64,000 bases of DNA, taken from positions 4,278,001 through 4,342,000 of the forward strand of contig VCCP01000001.1 in the NCBI GenBank assembly GCA_005765155.1, given 5' to 3'. The translations under genes were made by a program, and so were the position numbers. Under the pieces are notes generated by a model that made no database searches, was not told the origin of the DNA, and saw nothing but the letters and a program-made list of their open reading frames with translations. This document shows, one piece after another, positions 24,422-33,363 of the stretch (position 1 is its first letter; each line of letters starts with the position of its first letter). The DNA is from Zelopaecilomyces penicillatus. Its lineage: Eukaryota; Ascomycota; Sordariomycetes; Hypocreales; Pseudodiploosporaceae.

Positions 24422-25099
24422 GTGGTCATTGACCTGTTGCGCCATGGTGTGTCTGGCTGAGGTGTAATCATGGCGAAATCCAACCTTGCATATGGTGCAC
24501 GGCACGTGGCAGCTGGTCTGTTTTGTTTGTTTGGAAGAGCCTCGCTGTAGATAACGCATCTTGGGGCCATCATTTGTAATTGGCATAGTTTTAATCAAGC
24601 CTGGGCGGCCCCGCGAGGAGAGTCGAGCCCTTGCTCTGATGGTGTATGAGAAATACAATGCAAGTCAAGCCAAGGCCAACGATGGATACTAACCATGATG
24701 CGAACTGTGAGATGTCTTAGTATTTTAGTACTAGGCAAGGGAATGTGTTAGTAGGCAGTTTCTTAGTGATTAGTTCTATCTGCTGATCTGGCTGGTCAGT
24801 ATACGGAAGGTGGATTTTCATCGCCAAATATTCACAGCGGTCGATATCGGAGCGATGGCGCATCCGCGGTTATCCGAGCCCCACCAGAGCTTTTCACTTA
24901 CCCAATTGATGCTTCTAGTTATTACCCAATTGATACTTGATAGAAACTCAACATCGGACCTGCTCTTTAGTTTTAGTTCCATTTTTGAAAATCTTCCAAT
25001 CTCTCGTCTTCCTCGCCTTCCTTCATTTCTCCCTTCACCGGCTCACGGAACGGCTCTCAATCTCTTCCCCATTATCATCAAACAGCCAATTGAGTCAAT
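24422..25099. other. intergenic V-ATPase H to GCV1
   Basis: 3' region of the V-ATPase gene and promoter of the glycine-cleavage gene. A pyrimidine-rich leader at about 24995-25080 precedes the ATG. No gene was seen. Confidence 0.5.
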
Positions 25100-26437
25100 A
25101 TGAAGGGCCTCGGAAAGGTCGCGCGGGCGTCGCCGCAGATTCAAGCATCTCTCGCTGCCAGTCGACTTACCACCCGCTCGTCAATCACAGCGCCATCTCT
25201 GAGACTCAAGCAACAGGGCAGCATCCGCTATGCCTCCGACGCCGCTGGCTCGCAGCTCAAGAAGACGCCCTTGTATGACTTGAACGTAGCCAACGGCGCC
25301 AAGATGGTGCCTTTTGCTGGATACCACATGCCAGTGCAGTATTCGTCGCTCTCGCTCACTGAATCGCACCACTTCACGCGCAAGCAGGCGTCACTCTTCG
25401 ACGTCAGTCATATGGTGCAGCACATCTTCAAGGGCCCTGCGGCGGCAGCGTTTTTGGAAAAAGTGACACCGTCGGCGTGGGGTAACATGGGCCACATGCA
25501 AAGCAAGTTGACGACGTTTCTGTGGCCCGGTACCGGAGGGATCGTGGACGATTCAGTGATTGCGCGGATTGGTGAGAATGAGTACTATGTCGTCACCAAC
25601 GGCGCGTGTCTCGACAAAGACACAAAGTATCTGGACGAGCAGCTGGGCAAGTTTGGCGGCGGTGTTGAGTGGACTCGGTTGGACGGATCGGGTCTGATTG
25701 CGCTTCAAGGCCCCCAGAGTGCCCAAATCCTGAGCGAGATCCTGGCCAGTGAGGTGAACCTCAAGGAACTTTACTTTGGTAACGCGGCATGGGGTGAACT
25801 AAAGCTTGCCGACGGCAGCAAGTCGCATCCGGTCCTGATCAGCCGTGGCGGCTACACCGGCGAGGACGGCTTCGAACTGTCATTCAACGGCAAGCTCTAT
25901 CCCGCGCTAGAGACCACCCCCTCAGCAGTTGAAGCTCTCATGAAGGCAGCAGGCCCTGAGCGGCTGCAGCTCGCTGGCCTTGGCGCCCGTGACTCGCTGC
26001 GTCTCGAGGCGGGTATGTGTCTCTACGGCCACGATCTCGACGATACCATCACACCAGTTGAAGCCGGCCTCAGCTGGATCATCTCCCCCGAGCGTCGCAA
26101 GGCCGGCGGCTTTCATGGTGCCGAGGTGATCCTACCGCAGCTGACTCCCAAGTCAAAGGGTGGTAAGGGGGTGGACCGCCGCCGTATTGGCCTCGTCGTT
26201 GAAGGTGCCCCCGCGCGAGAGGGTGCAGAAATCCAAAAGGACGGCGAGACAGTCGGTACCATCACAAGCGGCGTACCGAGTCCGACGTTGGGCAAGAATA
26301 TTGCCATGGGCTATATCAAGGATGGGCTGCAAAAGTCTGGCACGGAGGTAGATGTTGTTGTCAGGGGTCGCAAGAGAAAGGGTGTCGTGTCCAAGATGCC
26401 CTTTGTCCAGACACAATACTGGAAGGCTGCAGCGTAA
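25100..26437 (+). CDS. GCV1: aminomethyltransferase, glycine cleavage system T protein (mitochondrial)
   Basis: Intronless 445-residue protein. Residues 1 to about 50 are Arg/Ser/Ala-rich without acidic residues, a typical mitochondrial presequence. The core begins KKTPLYDLNVANGAKMVPFAGYHMPVQY. It continues with SLFDVSHMVQHIFKG, ALQGPQSAQIL, SRGGYTGEDGFELS, GLGARDSLRLEAGMCLYGHD and the C-terminal barrel signature TITSGVPSPTLGKNIAMGYI. The enzyme transfers the methylene group from lipoyl-H protein to tetrahydrofolate and releases ammonia, in the mitochondrial matrix with P, H and L proteins. Length and motifs are normal. The CDS is G/C-rich compared with its flanks. Confidence 0.96.
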   Translation: MKGLGKVARASPQIQASLAASRLTTRSSITAPSLRLKQQGSIRYASDAAGSQLKKTPLYDLNVANGAKMVPFAGYHMPVQYSSLSLTESHHFTRKQASLFDVSHMVQHIFKGPAAAAFLEKVTPSAWGNMGHMQSKLTTFLWPGTGGIVDDSVIARIGENEYYVVTNGACLDKDTKYLDEQLGKFGGGVEWTRLDGSGLIALQGPQSAQILSEILASEVNLKELYFGNAAWGELKLADGSKSHPVLISRGGYTGEDGFELSFNGKLYPALETTPSAVEALMKAAGPERLQLAGLGARDSLRLEAGMCLYGHDLDDTITPVEAGLSWIISPERRKAGGFHGAEVILPQLTPKSKGGKGVDRRRIGLVVEGAPAREGAEIQKDGETVGTITSGVPSPTLGKNIAMGYIKDGLQKSGTEVDVVVRGRKRKGVVSKMPFVQTQYWKAAA

Positions 26438-27008
26438 GTACTGATGGGATCTGTTTCTTCATCTCTGCTGGTTTGTCTTTTTTTTTTTCATCTGTAGGGT
26501 TTATATGTTTTGGGAGCTATGTCTGGTTTTCCACCCGAACGTTATTGATGTTGGGGGGAATCATGTCTGGATTTTTATAGGGACACTTCAACGTGTTTCA
26601 AGCAGGAGAGGGTAAAAAAGGGAACCAAGGGCGCATATTCTTCATATCCCTCTTGAACAGAGGAGGGGTGGAGCTTGGGATATTGTTTATTTAAGTTGAT
26701 ACAAAAAGAGAATGAGTAACCATTGCCTATGATTTATAATAAGAGCAGTGCCAAAGTGCTAAACAAACTACGATAAACTGATATGATGATAGACAATCAT
26801 TGTTACGACAACGTCACGGCACACTTGAAACTGCAAATATAGGTGTATATTTATTGTCATTAATCTCGTTAAAGGGTATAAATAATCTCGTTGAAGTCTT
26901 GCTGAAAAATGAAAAATTTGAACAGTCATGTTGTTGAAGCTGTGTCTTATCCAAAACGGCCGGCATCTGCCTCAAGCCAAGCATCAATAAACCTCCAGAA
27001 CACCACCA
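26438..27008. other. convergent intergenic GCV1 / HNH-like gene
   Basis: A/T-rich spacer between convergent genes, with a T run at about 26480-26489 and A/T-rich sequence from 26690 to 26900. No gene was seen. Confidence 0.5.
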
Positions 27009-28274
27009 CTAGAGATCATCTTCATCCTCGACGCGATCACGCTCTGAGATCAACACAACCTCCTCATCCACATCGAGAATCCGGCGAGCCACTTCTTTAG
27101 CCTGTTCTACTCCGATTCTCAGATACGGCGCATCAAATCCCTGATCGCAAAACCAGCGTTCCACGGGAACCAAGTCGGTATCAGATCCCTTGAAGTAGCA
27201 AGCCAAGGAAACCATGACGGACTTTCTCAGGTAGTTGGACGGAGCAGGGAATGGGTTGTTCTCGTAATACCGAGACCAGACCGCTTGCCAGCCGTGGCAT
27301 TCCAGATCTCTGATCCTGATGAGGGACACGAAGAAGTGAAAGTAGAGAAACGATGGGTCTGGGCGCTTTTTGCCGAGGAAGCTGAGCTCTTTTCCATGAA
27401 GCTCTCTGCCTAGATGCAGCTCTGGGATGAGACCTGAGGTGTATTCTTGGTTAATGATCTCAGGTGAGATGATGTCGGTTCGCCATCTTCGGATTGGCCA
27501 TTCCGAAGGATCAACAGGGAAGATGACCAGCTGGTGTCTTTCGAACCACTTTTTGATTGTGGGCGACAGGAGCAATGTGTTGTTTGCACTTTCAAGGCTG
27601 GGGCACTGAGGGCCGAAAATAATCTCTGAGAAGGACTTCAGGTCGGAGTAGAGAGGCACAATGTGCGCAATCTTGTTAGACACCTGCCACTCTCCAGTAA
27701 CATGGCACCAACCCAAGCGTCTATGCACGCCGTGGTGTTCTGGCGAAGCCAAGTAATAGTCCTCGGCGTCAGAACGGCAATTACGAGGCCATTTGCGCAG
27801 AATCTCAATCTTGTCTTTGTAAAGAGACAAGAGGCATTCGTCAATGTCCGCCCCAGTCGGCATAAACCTAGCAGCAGCTGGGCTTTCGACTCGGCGCTCA
27901 ATCTTGAAACTAGTCCAGAGATCGTATCCTGCCGCGAGATATCTATTCCTCAGAGAGCGAATGCGGTCCGAGATTTCTTCAATGGGGAGCAACTTGAATC
28001 TTCTTCCTTCTCGAAGAGCCTCAAGCCCAACAAGAACCTCGCTCTGAGTTGCCTTGGCCAGAGCACGGTGTGCGGCTGCGTGAGTTTGCTTCAGCTCTGC
28101 TCTGAATCTGAGCTCGGCTGGATCTACAAGGGCATTGATCTCGATAGGGGTGTTGATTATTTCAACAACTTCATTATAGTATTGTTGACAGTATTTGGTG
28201 ATGTCCTTGGCCCGGTGGTATTTGTCAACAGCTCTGAGCAGGGACAAGGGTGGGTTAACTGGGAGAGCCTCCAT
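27009..28274 (-). CDS. HNH-endonuclease-like fungal protein, function unknown
   Basis: Intronless 421-residue protein. The N-terminal 180 residues are helical and charged. An HNH-type core follows: C190-HVTGEWQVSNKIAH204IVP, then an N231/N232 with LLLSPTIKKWFERHQLVIFPVD. This matches the HNH_2 pattern C-x2-TG...AHIVP...N-x-LLL. At the usual position of the last metal-binding His there is a Lys (about K241). The C-terminal region includes PDPSFLYFHFFVSLIRIRD and an acidic end. Fungal genomes carry many such single HNH-like proteins, often with variation at that last His, and their biological role is not established. The minus-strand leader holds a 14-bp minisatellite. Nuclease activity cannot be assumed. 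Confidence 0.75.
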   Translation of the reverse strand: MEALPVNPPLSLLRAVDKYHRAKDITKYCQQYYNEVVEIINTPIEINALVDPAELRFRAELKQTHAAAHRALAKATQSEVLVGLEALREGRRFKLLPIEEISDRIRSLRNRYLAAGYDLWTSFKIERRVESPAAARFMPTGADIDECLLSLYKDKIEILRKWPRNCRSDAEDYYLASPEHHGVHRRLGWCHVTGEWQVSNKIAHIVPLYSDLKSFSEIIFGPQCPSLESANNTLLLSPTIKKWFERHQLVIFPVDPSEWPIRRWRTDIISPEIINQEYTSGLIPELHLGRELHGKELSFLGKKRPDPSFLYFHFFVSLIRIRDLECHGWQAVWSRYYENNPFPAPSNYLRKSVMVSLACYFKGSDTDLVPVERWFCDQGFDAPYLRIGVEQAKEVARRILDVDEEVVLISERDRVEDEDDL

Positions 28275-28310
28275 TTTGTAAGTATGTGAACTTGTGAGTT
28301 TGCGTGTAGC

Positions 28311-28380
28311 AGAATGTGTATAGTAGAGTGTTTTTAGCAGAGTGTGTATAGCAGAGTGTGTATAGCAGAGTGTGTGTAGC
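28311..28380. repeat. 14-bp minisatellite, five tandem copies
   Basis: Five head-to-tail copies of a 14-bp unit, consensus AGAGTGTGTATAGC. The middle copies (28339-28366) are identical and the outer ones differ by one to three bases. It lies 36-106 bp upstream of the HNH-like start, so it is probably in the promoter or leader. Confidence 0.9.
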
Positions 28381-28463
28381 AGTGTGAGTGTCTGTAAGTC
28401 TGTGTATGTTCTTCTGTGGTATCTTGCGATAGTTTCTTGATCATAAACGTAGAATGAGTAGTA

Positions 28464-28512
28464 GATTGATCAGAAGATTGATCAGAAGAATGAAGAGGAA
28501 GAATGAAGAGGA
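28464..28512. repeat. short tandem repeats, 12 and 13 bp
   Basis: Two perfect copies of GATTGATCAGAA (28464-28487) are followed directly by two near copies of a GAATGAAGAGGA unit. They lie further upstream of the HNH-like gene, beyond the 14-bp minisatellite. Confidence 0.8.
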
Positions 28513-28729
28513 AGATGGTTGAGAAGTGCAAGAGGAGCAGGGAGGCACTCCTCTTATAGACGAGGAGAGGAATTAGAGTGTGGGCATTTTTAAGTTGGGA
28601 ACATGCAAAGTTGAGTCAGACGTTGCGATATACAGTTCATGTCGACTTGGGGTGGATCAGGAGTAAAAAAACCCATTTGAGGCTTGAGGCTTGTCATTAT
28701 CCATTTGCAAGCCCAAAAGTAAAAAAATC

Positions 28730-29086
28730 TCACGATATCACGTTCTTGAAAGCTTCAACATAAAGCGGGACGCTGGATCCGGAGTTGTCCGCAAACCATA
28801 AACTCAGAGCCTCCACGACATACCATTGCATTCTGTAAGGCTTTCTATAAAACATAAAAATTTCAGCCGAGACAAGCCAAAGGCTTGTGCAGGTAACAAA
28901 CACATTAGCAATTGGGGGAGTGGATATCTGGTTACCACTTTTTTTTACCTTCAACACATCATGAGACTTGGTTTTAAGGTTGGTTGAATTTTTCGTTGCG
29001 GCTAGATCCGACGGAAGATGATAGTCCTCGAGAGAATCATGGAATTCTATGATTGCTTCGTTCAAACATCGGCAAAGGATCTTCAT
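28730..29086 (-). CDS. possible small protein, unrecognised
   Basis: An open frame of 118 codons starts with ATG 29086 behind a pyrimidine-rich leader-like sequence. It begins MKILCRCLNEAIIEFHDSLEDYHLP. A possible donor (AAGGTAAAA near 28953) with a GCTAAT branch and a CACAAG acceptor would shorten the product. No family is recognised. It diverges from the esterase gene, 262 bp apart. It could be a relic or a chance frame. Confidence 0.25.
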   Translation of the reverse strand: MKILCRCLNEAIIEFHDSLEDYHLPSDLAATKNSTNLKTKSHDVLKVKKSGNQISTPPIANVFVTCTSLWLVSAEIFMFYRKPYRMQWYVVEALSLWFADNSGSSVPLYVEAFKNVIS

Positions 29087-29305
29087 GTTCAGTTGGTAGG
29101 AGACAGAAAAGCAAGAGGGAGTGTTTGTTGTTGGGTCTGATGCAGCTTAGTAAGTTAGGTAAGGAACATTATCAAAAAGCTGTGTGCATGGAAACGAATT
29201 CCCCAAGATGCAAGAACAAAGGGAACGCCGGTATAAAACTTCTCCTAACATCAAGTAACCTATAACTAATCAAGTCGACGTTTTATTCATTGGTATCATA
29301 TCTAT

Positions 29306-29315
29306 TTATATAAAA
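29306..29315 (+). promoter_or_regulatory. TATA box close to the esterase start
   Basis: TTATATAAAA lies about 34 bp before ATG 29349, which would leave a very short leader if transcription starts 25-35 bp downstream. Transcripts could instead start upstream. Confidence 0.5.
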
Positions 29316-29348
29316 TAAATAAAAGGCTCTACATCAACACCATTCAGT

Positions 29349-30248
29349 ATGGCTCCTCGTCTGCCTGGAGAGCCCGTTTATGTTGTCGATCCACGCGCCG
29401 CACACACTCACACCTTCATTCTTCTTCATGGACTTGGCTCCAACGGCCAAAAGTTTGGCAGCGAGCTCCTAGAAACAGGCATCACGTCGTCGGGTTGTAG
29501 CTTGACAGAGCTGTTCCCAGGTGCCCGCTTCGTCTTTCCAACGTCCAAACGTCGTCGCTCCACGGCCTTTGGCCGGTCCATGCTTACGCAGTGGTTCGAC
29601 ATTGCCATCTTAGACGACCCATCGATTCAAAGAGACCGACAGCTTCAGGGCCTTAGCGAGTCCGTGCAGGAAATTCTCGCCATTATCAAGGATGAGCTAC
29701 AGCATGTGTCTGCCCAGAACCTCATTCTCGGCGGGCTGAGTCAGGGATGTGCCACCTCGCTCGCTGTTCTGTTGTGTTTGGACCATCCGGTTGGTGGGTA
29801 TATCGGTATGAGCGGCTTTCTCACGTATCAGGCGGATCTTGATGATGCTGTTGCCGACGACGAGGACTTTGACGATGACGATCCGTTTGCAAGAAGTGAT
29901 GATGATGACGATGGGGGACCTCCCAAAGAGCCGAGCATCAGAGCCCAGGCTTTCATGAGGGATCTTTTGCTATTGGACGATGTGGTTGAGCCGACTATAG
30001 AGCGAACGGCGAGCTCAACGCCTGTGTTTCTTGGGCATGGAGCCGTCGACGAAAAAGTCCCTGTGGGCCTGGGTGAAGCTGCAGCCCGAGTTGTTCGGAA
30101 TGCCGGATATCAAGTTGACTGGAAGGCCTATGTAGACCAGGGACATTGGTACAAGATCCCTGACCAAATTGACGACATTGTCTCCTTCATGGTCTCACGA
30201 GCAGGTTGGGAGTTGTCAATAGCTGATGTATCGAGTGAGGAGACATGA
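29349..30248 (+). CDS. alpha/beta-hydrolase, acyl-protein thioesterase/carboxylesterase family
   Basis: Intronless 299-residue protein. HGLG at 27-30 forms the oxyanion region and GLSQG at 129-133 carries the nucleophile S131. Acid D234 (GHGAVDEKVP) and H266 (DQGHWYKIP) complete the triad. The order and spacing fit the Abhydrolase_2 family (phospholipase/carboxylesterase, acyl-protein thioesterase-like), which cleaves thioester or carboxylester bonds on small or lipid-modified substrates. Between strands there is an insertion with three Asp/Glu runs (about residues 164-188, such as DDEDFDDDD and SDDDDDGG). No signal peptide is visible, so it is probably cytosolic. The substrate cannot be read from sequence. 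Confidence 0.88.
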   Translation: MAPRLPGEPVYVVDPRAAHTHTFILLHGLGSNGQKFGSELLETGITSSGCSLTELFPGARFVFPTSKRRRSTAFGRSMLTQWFDIAILDDPSIQRDRQLQGLSESVQEILAIIKDELQHVSAQNLILGGLSQGCATSLAVLLCLDHPVGGYIGMSGFLTYQADLDDAVADDEDFDDDDPFARSDDDDDGGPPKEPSIRAQAFMRDLLLLDDVVEPTIERTASSTPVFLGHGAVDEKVPVGLGEAAARVVRNAGYQVDWKAYVDQGHWYKIPDQIDDIVSFMVSRAGWELSIADVSSEET

Positions 30249-30815
30249 GAGTCAAGTATGAGTTTTATAGACCAGTCTCGCAGCTCTGTCTGCTTCCTTG
30301 TACTATAGCATTCCCACGAGAGTTTTTGCCTTTGGCGCACATGGATGTTGTCCCAAGCTAGAGTGTTTACAGCAATACACAGATAGACGCTTTTCATCGG
30401 TCTGCAACGGCAACGGTTGCAGGCCCAAGAGATATTATAGTTTCGCTTATAGAGTTGTCAACCTGCAAGCAGATTGGAGTTGTCTCCGCAGAAGTGATTA
30501 TATGGAACTGGACATTTCGTCATGTGGCCCAAGCCTTCATACAGCAATGCGCCATCATCTCCAGTTTTAATGCATCGACGTTTGCTTCCTGCGCAACGGC
30601 GCTGGCGGCCTCCAGCTGGAGACGCTCTACTACGATCCTGTATCGTCTACGACCTCGCGTAGAGGAAATCTTTTCGCTTATCCAAAGTTTATCGACCGCC
30701 TCTTGGCCGAACAAAGACGGTCGACTAACAGCTGCAAACACACAGTGGTGGCCCGAGAATACGTGAACAGTTCAGACATTCGATATCAAACATTCAAGTG
30801 GAATGAAGAGAAAAT

Positions 30816-30841
30816 CACACACACACACACACACACACACA
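30816..30841. repeat. (CA)13 dinucleotide microsatellite
   Basis: Uninterrupted CA run of 26 bases. Confidence 0.95.
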
Positions 30842-31367
30842 AGTGCTGAGGAAAAGAGTCCAGAATTGCATGTTGCCATCAAAACATGGGGAGCCGCCAC
30901 GGTAGAAATGGGTACGGCGCCCCTCAAACGAGCGGCGGAAAATTCGGTCTAGCAACGGTGAACCTCGCGTGACAACGTCTTCTATGGCGGTGGAAAAGGG
31001 TCTTTGCGACACGACTGGGTCGTGCTGAGGAACGTGTGTTGCATAATGATGAAGAAGAGAAGAAAGGAAAGAAAAAATTGGCAGGCTCGAAAATTAACGA
31101 GTGGAGGTGTTCGGAAAGTCAAGGGTCCACTTTTTTTAGCGTTTGCGTTTGACGCGTCAAGCTGAAGTATAGGGTAGATACTCTTTTTTGGATGCCATTT
31201 ACACTTTACCTGTCGCTATCGTGTACAGTCCTGCGGATATTGAAAATATAATTTGCTTCATCGTGGCTTGTGACGCTCTGGTGAATTTAGTCAAGTTTTA
31301 TCAAGTGGTTGATCTTTCATAGGGTTTGTGTGGACATTATTGCTCTAGGAATTCGACTTTGGCTAGG

Positions 31368-31688
31368 ATGGATGCTACTGGGTTGAGATTCAATGTCAAC
31401 TCTCCAACCAGGCCTCCGCCATGTAAACATAGTGAGTCGTACAACAGATGTCGGACCAACAAGCTTATTTCCTGTACATCGGACATAAAACGGACAATCT
31501 TTTCCAACGAATCACTACCTGGAGCTCTGCATTTGTTGCCCCCTTTGGTCAAGATGCAGCGTCCAATTGAGGAGAGCATCGTCGATCAATGGCTGGCTGA
31601 AGACGCACCATTACCTAGCGGTATGCAAGTAAAGCACAAGAATGGGCCGATGCATGTGGATTATCCAAAGGGCTACATATTGCTTTAA
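31368..31688 (+). CDS. doubtful small ORF or gene remnant
   Basis: The first ATG of this frame is 31368. The final 45 codons, from ATG 31554 (MQRPIEESIVDQWLAEDAPLP and on), have a protein-like composition, while the upstream part does not. A CAAG acceptor-like site precedes 31554, so this could be a last exon or a remnant. No family is recognised. Confidence 0.2.
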   Translation: MDATGLRFNVNSPTRPPPCKHSESYNRCRTNKLISCTSDIKRTIFSNESLPGALHLLPPLVKMQRPIEESIVDQWLAEDAPLPSGMQVKHKNGPMHVDYPKGYILL

Positions 31689-32570
31689 AGGAGCAATTAA
31701 TTTCCGTATATTCTTACTGTACGGGGTGTAATATGAATGAATGAATGTGGTGGGAGCTGTGGGTGGGAAACGTGATCATGTTGAACCTGCGGGGTATGTT
31801 AGATTGATAAGGCACACTGGTATTGGATTTAAAAGTGTGTATGGCTCGGGAGAATTGCCGAGCGAGAGGCATATTATTGAGAACTCGACCAATATGACGG
31901 ATATGTAATCCCGCATTTATTCATCACAAATGCCCGGTCATAATATCGATGGATCATACAACTGATATCTAATATTCCCATTGAATGCCTTGTGATGTGC
32001 GCTGTAGAAAGGCCACAGCAACAGGGCAACAGCGCTATTTTACAGTGGTGTACACAGGAGTTGGATCAGCGGTCCTCTGCAGTGCGAGGTGTGCTGTAAG
32101 CCTGCGAGCCTGTGATCACAACTCCTCTCACGCGGCTCGCCATCTGGACGAGACTGGACGCATGTTGCATTCCTCCAACGAGGTCGCGTGCCACCACTCC
32201 TGTTGCGTCGTCGCCCTCACTTCCAAATCCTCGTCTCTTGTCTTCTCCCCCACCCATCTTGGTCGTTGATCGCCATCGTCTCGTTGCCACACGTGCACGG
32301 CGAGAGGCCTCAGTATTGGCTCCGCCGTCATGCAGCAGACACGGCAGCTAACGAAGGGGGGGGATGGGATAATACTTCCCGCCATCAGGGTCCTCGAGAG
32401 AACTGGAGTTACACCGAGTGCTACCATGATGCTTCCCATGCATGGAATCACGGATACAGTATATATATGGCAACATACCTACCCAACCTACCTTTGCCTT
32501 ATCACCGAGGGGGTTTGAGAGTCTGTCGGAGCAGTCAGTTGACCATGAGAGCGTCTGCATATCTTACTTT

Positions 32571-32592
32571 GTAGGTAGGTAGGTAGGTAGGT
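32571..32592. repeat. (GTAG)n tetranucleotide repeat
   Basis: Five GTAG units ending in GTAAG. A complementary ACCTACC cluster lies about 90 bp upstream (32476-32492), so a hairpin is possible. Confidence 0.85.
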
Positions 32593-32769
32593 AAGTAATT
32601 AATAGCCTGTTACAGTGGCATGTTTGGGTCATCCATCACGGCCCTACAGTGGTTGTGTGCGCTGGAGGAGACTGTGCTGGCTGCTGCTGGGAGGGTGTCC
32701 ATCTGCACCCCAGATGATCCATCCTTTCTTTAGTCCACGGTTCCACGCGTGTGCTATAATTCTACCTAT

Positions 32770-32795
32770 ACATATACATACATACATACATACAT
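32770..32795. repeat. (ATAC)n tetranucleotide repeat
   Basis: ATAC repeated about five times without interruption after a CATATACAT start. Confidence 0.85.
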
Positions 32796-33363
32796 GACAA
32801 CTTGTCAAGACTGTAATATTAACTATATCCTCAGCATTTTCACTTTCCCCCTTTCTTATTTCATATTTCTCACTCTTCCGAACCCTGAGATGCAACGCCA
32901 TATCGAAACACTGTAAAACGCTCTGCAACCGCCCTGCAACCGCCCTACAAATACGCCCCTAAAACACTGCCGCCACGGCCCAGCCCAGAGGGTTCATTCA
33001 TGTTTCGTTGAGTTGGGCTTGAGAGGGGAGACAAGCCATGACCTCATAGCGCTGCTGCTGCCACCACCACCCACAGCCGCCCATCACCTCACCTCACCGC
33101 TGCCCCTGGCCAGTTATTGCGGCACTGCACTGCACCTCAACCACCCTTCTGGACCCTTGGCCTGAAAGCCACAAGCGCGACTAGCAGCTGGGACGGACGC
33201 TATGCACTAACCACCTGTAAATATATCGACCCATCTCCCAAAAAACCCACCAGCATCCCCAACATCATACTTGCATTGCACATTGCGTCGTGGTTTCGTC
33301 GTCTCGCCATCTCTTCGTCTCTCCTTCACCTCTCGTCGACCGACCGCTCGTTGCCCTCTCACA

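Larger units (their letters stand above)
30249..33363. other. 3.1-kb gene-poor stretch with microsatellites
   Basis: No gene is supportable. A stop-free frame at 30571-30846 lacks a start or acceptor. A short frame ending at 31688 reads protein-like in its last 45 codons. Microsatellites at 30816, 32571 and 32777 are listed separately. The stretch from 33040 to 33360 is C/T-rich and is the promoter and leader of the endopolyphosphatase gene. Confidence 0.5.

Noticed and set aside
30571..30846. Stop-free frame with protein-like composition (RGNLFAYPKFIDRLLAEQRR region)
   Set aside because: No start codon and no suitable splice acceptor; it ends in the CA microsatellite. It may be a gene relic, but this cannot be supported.
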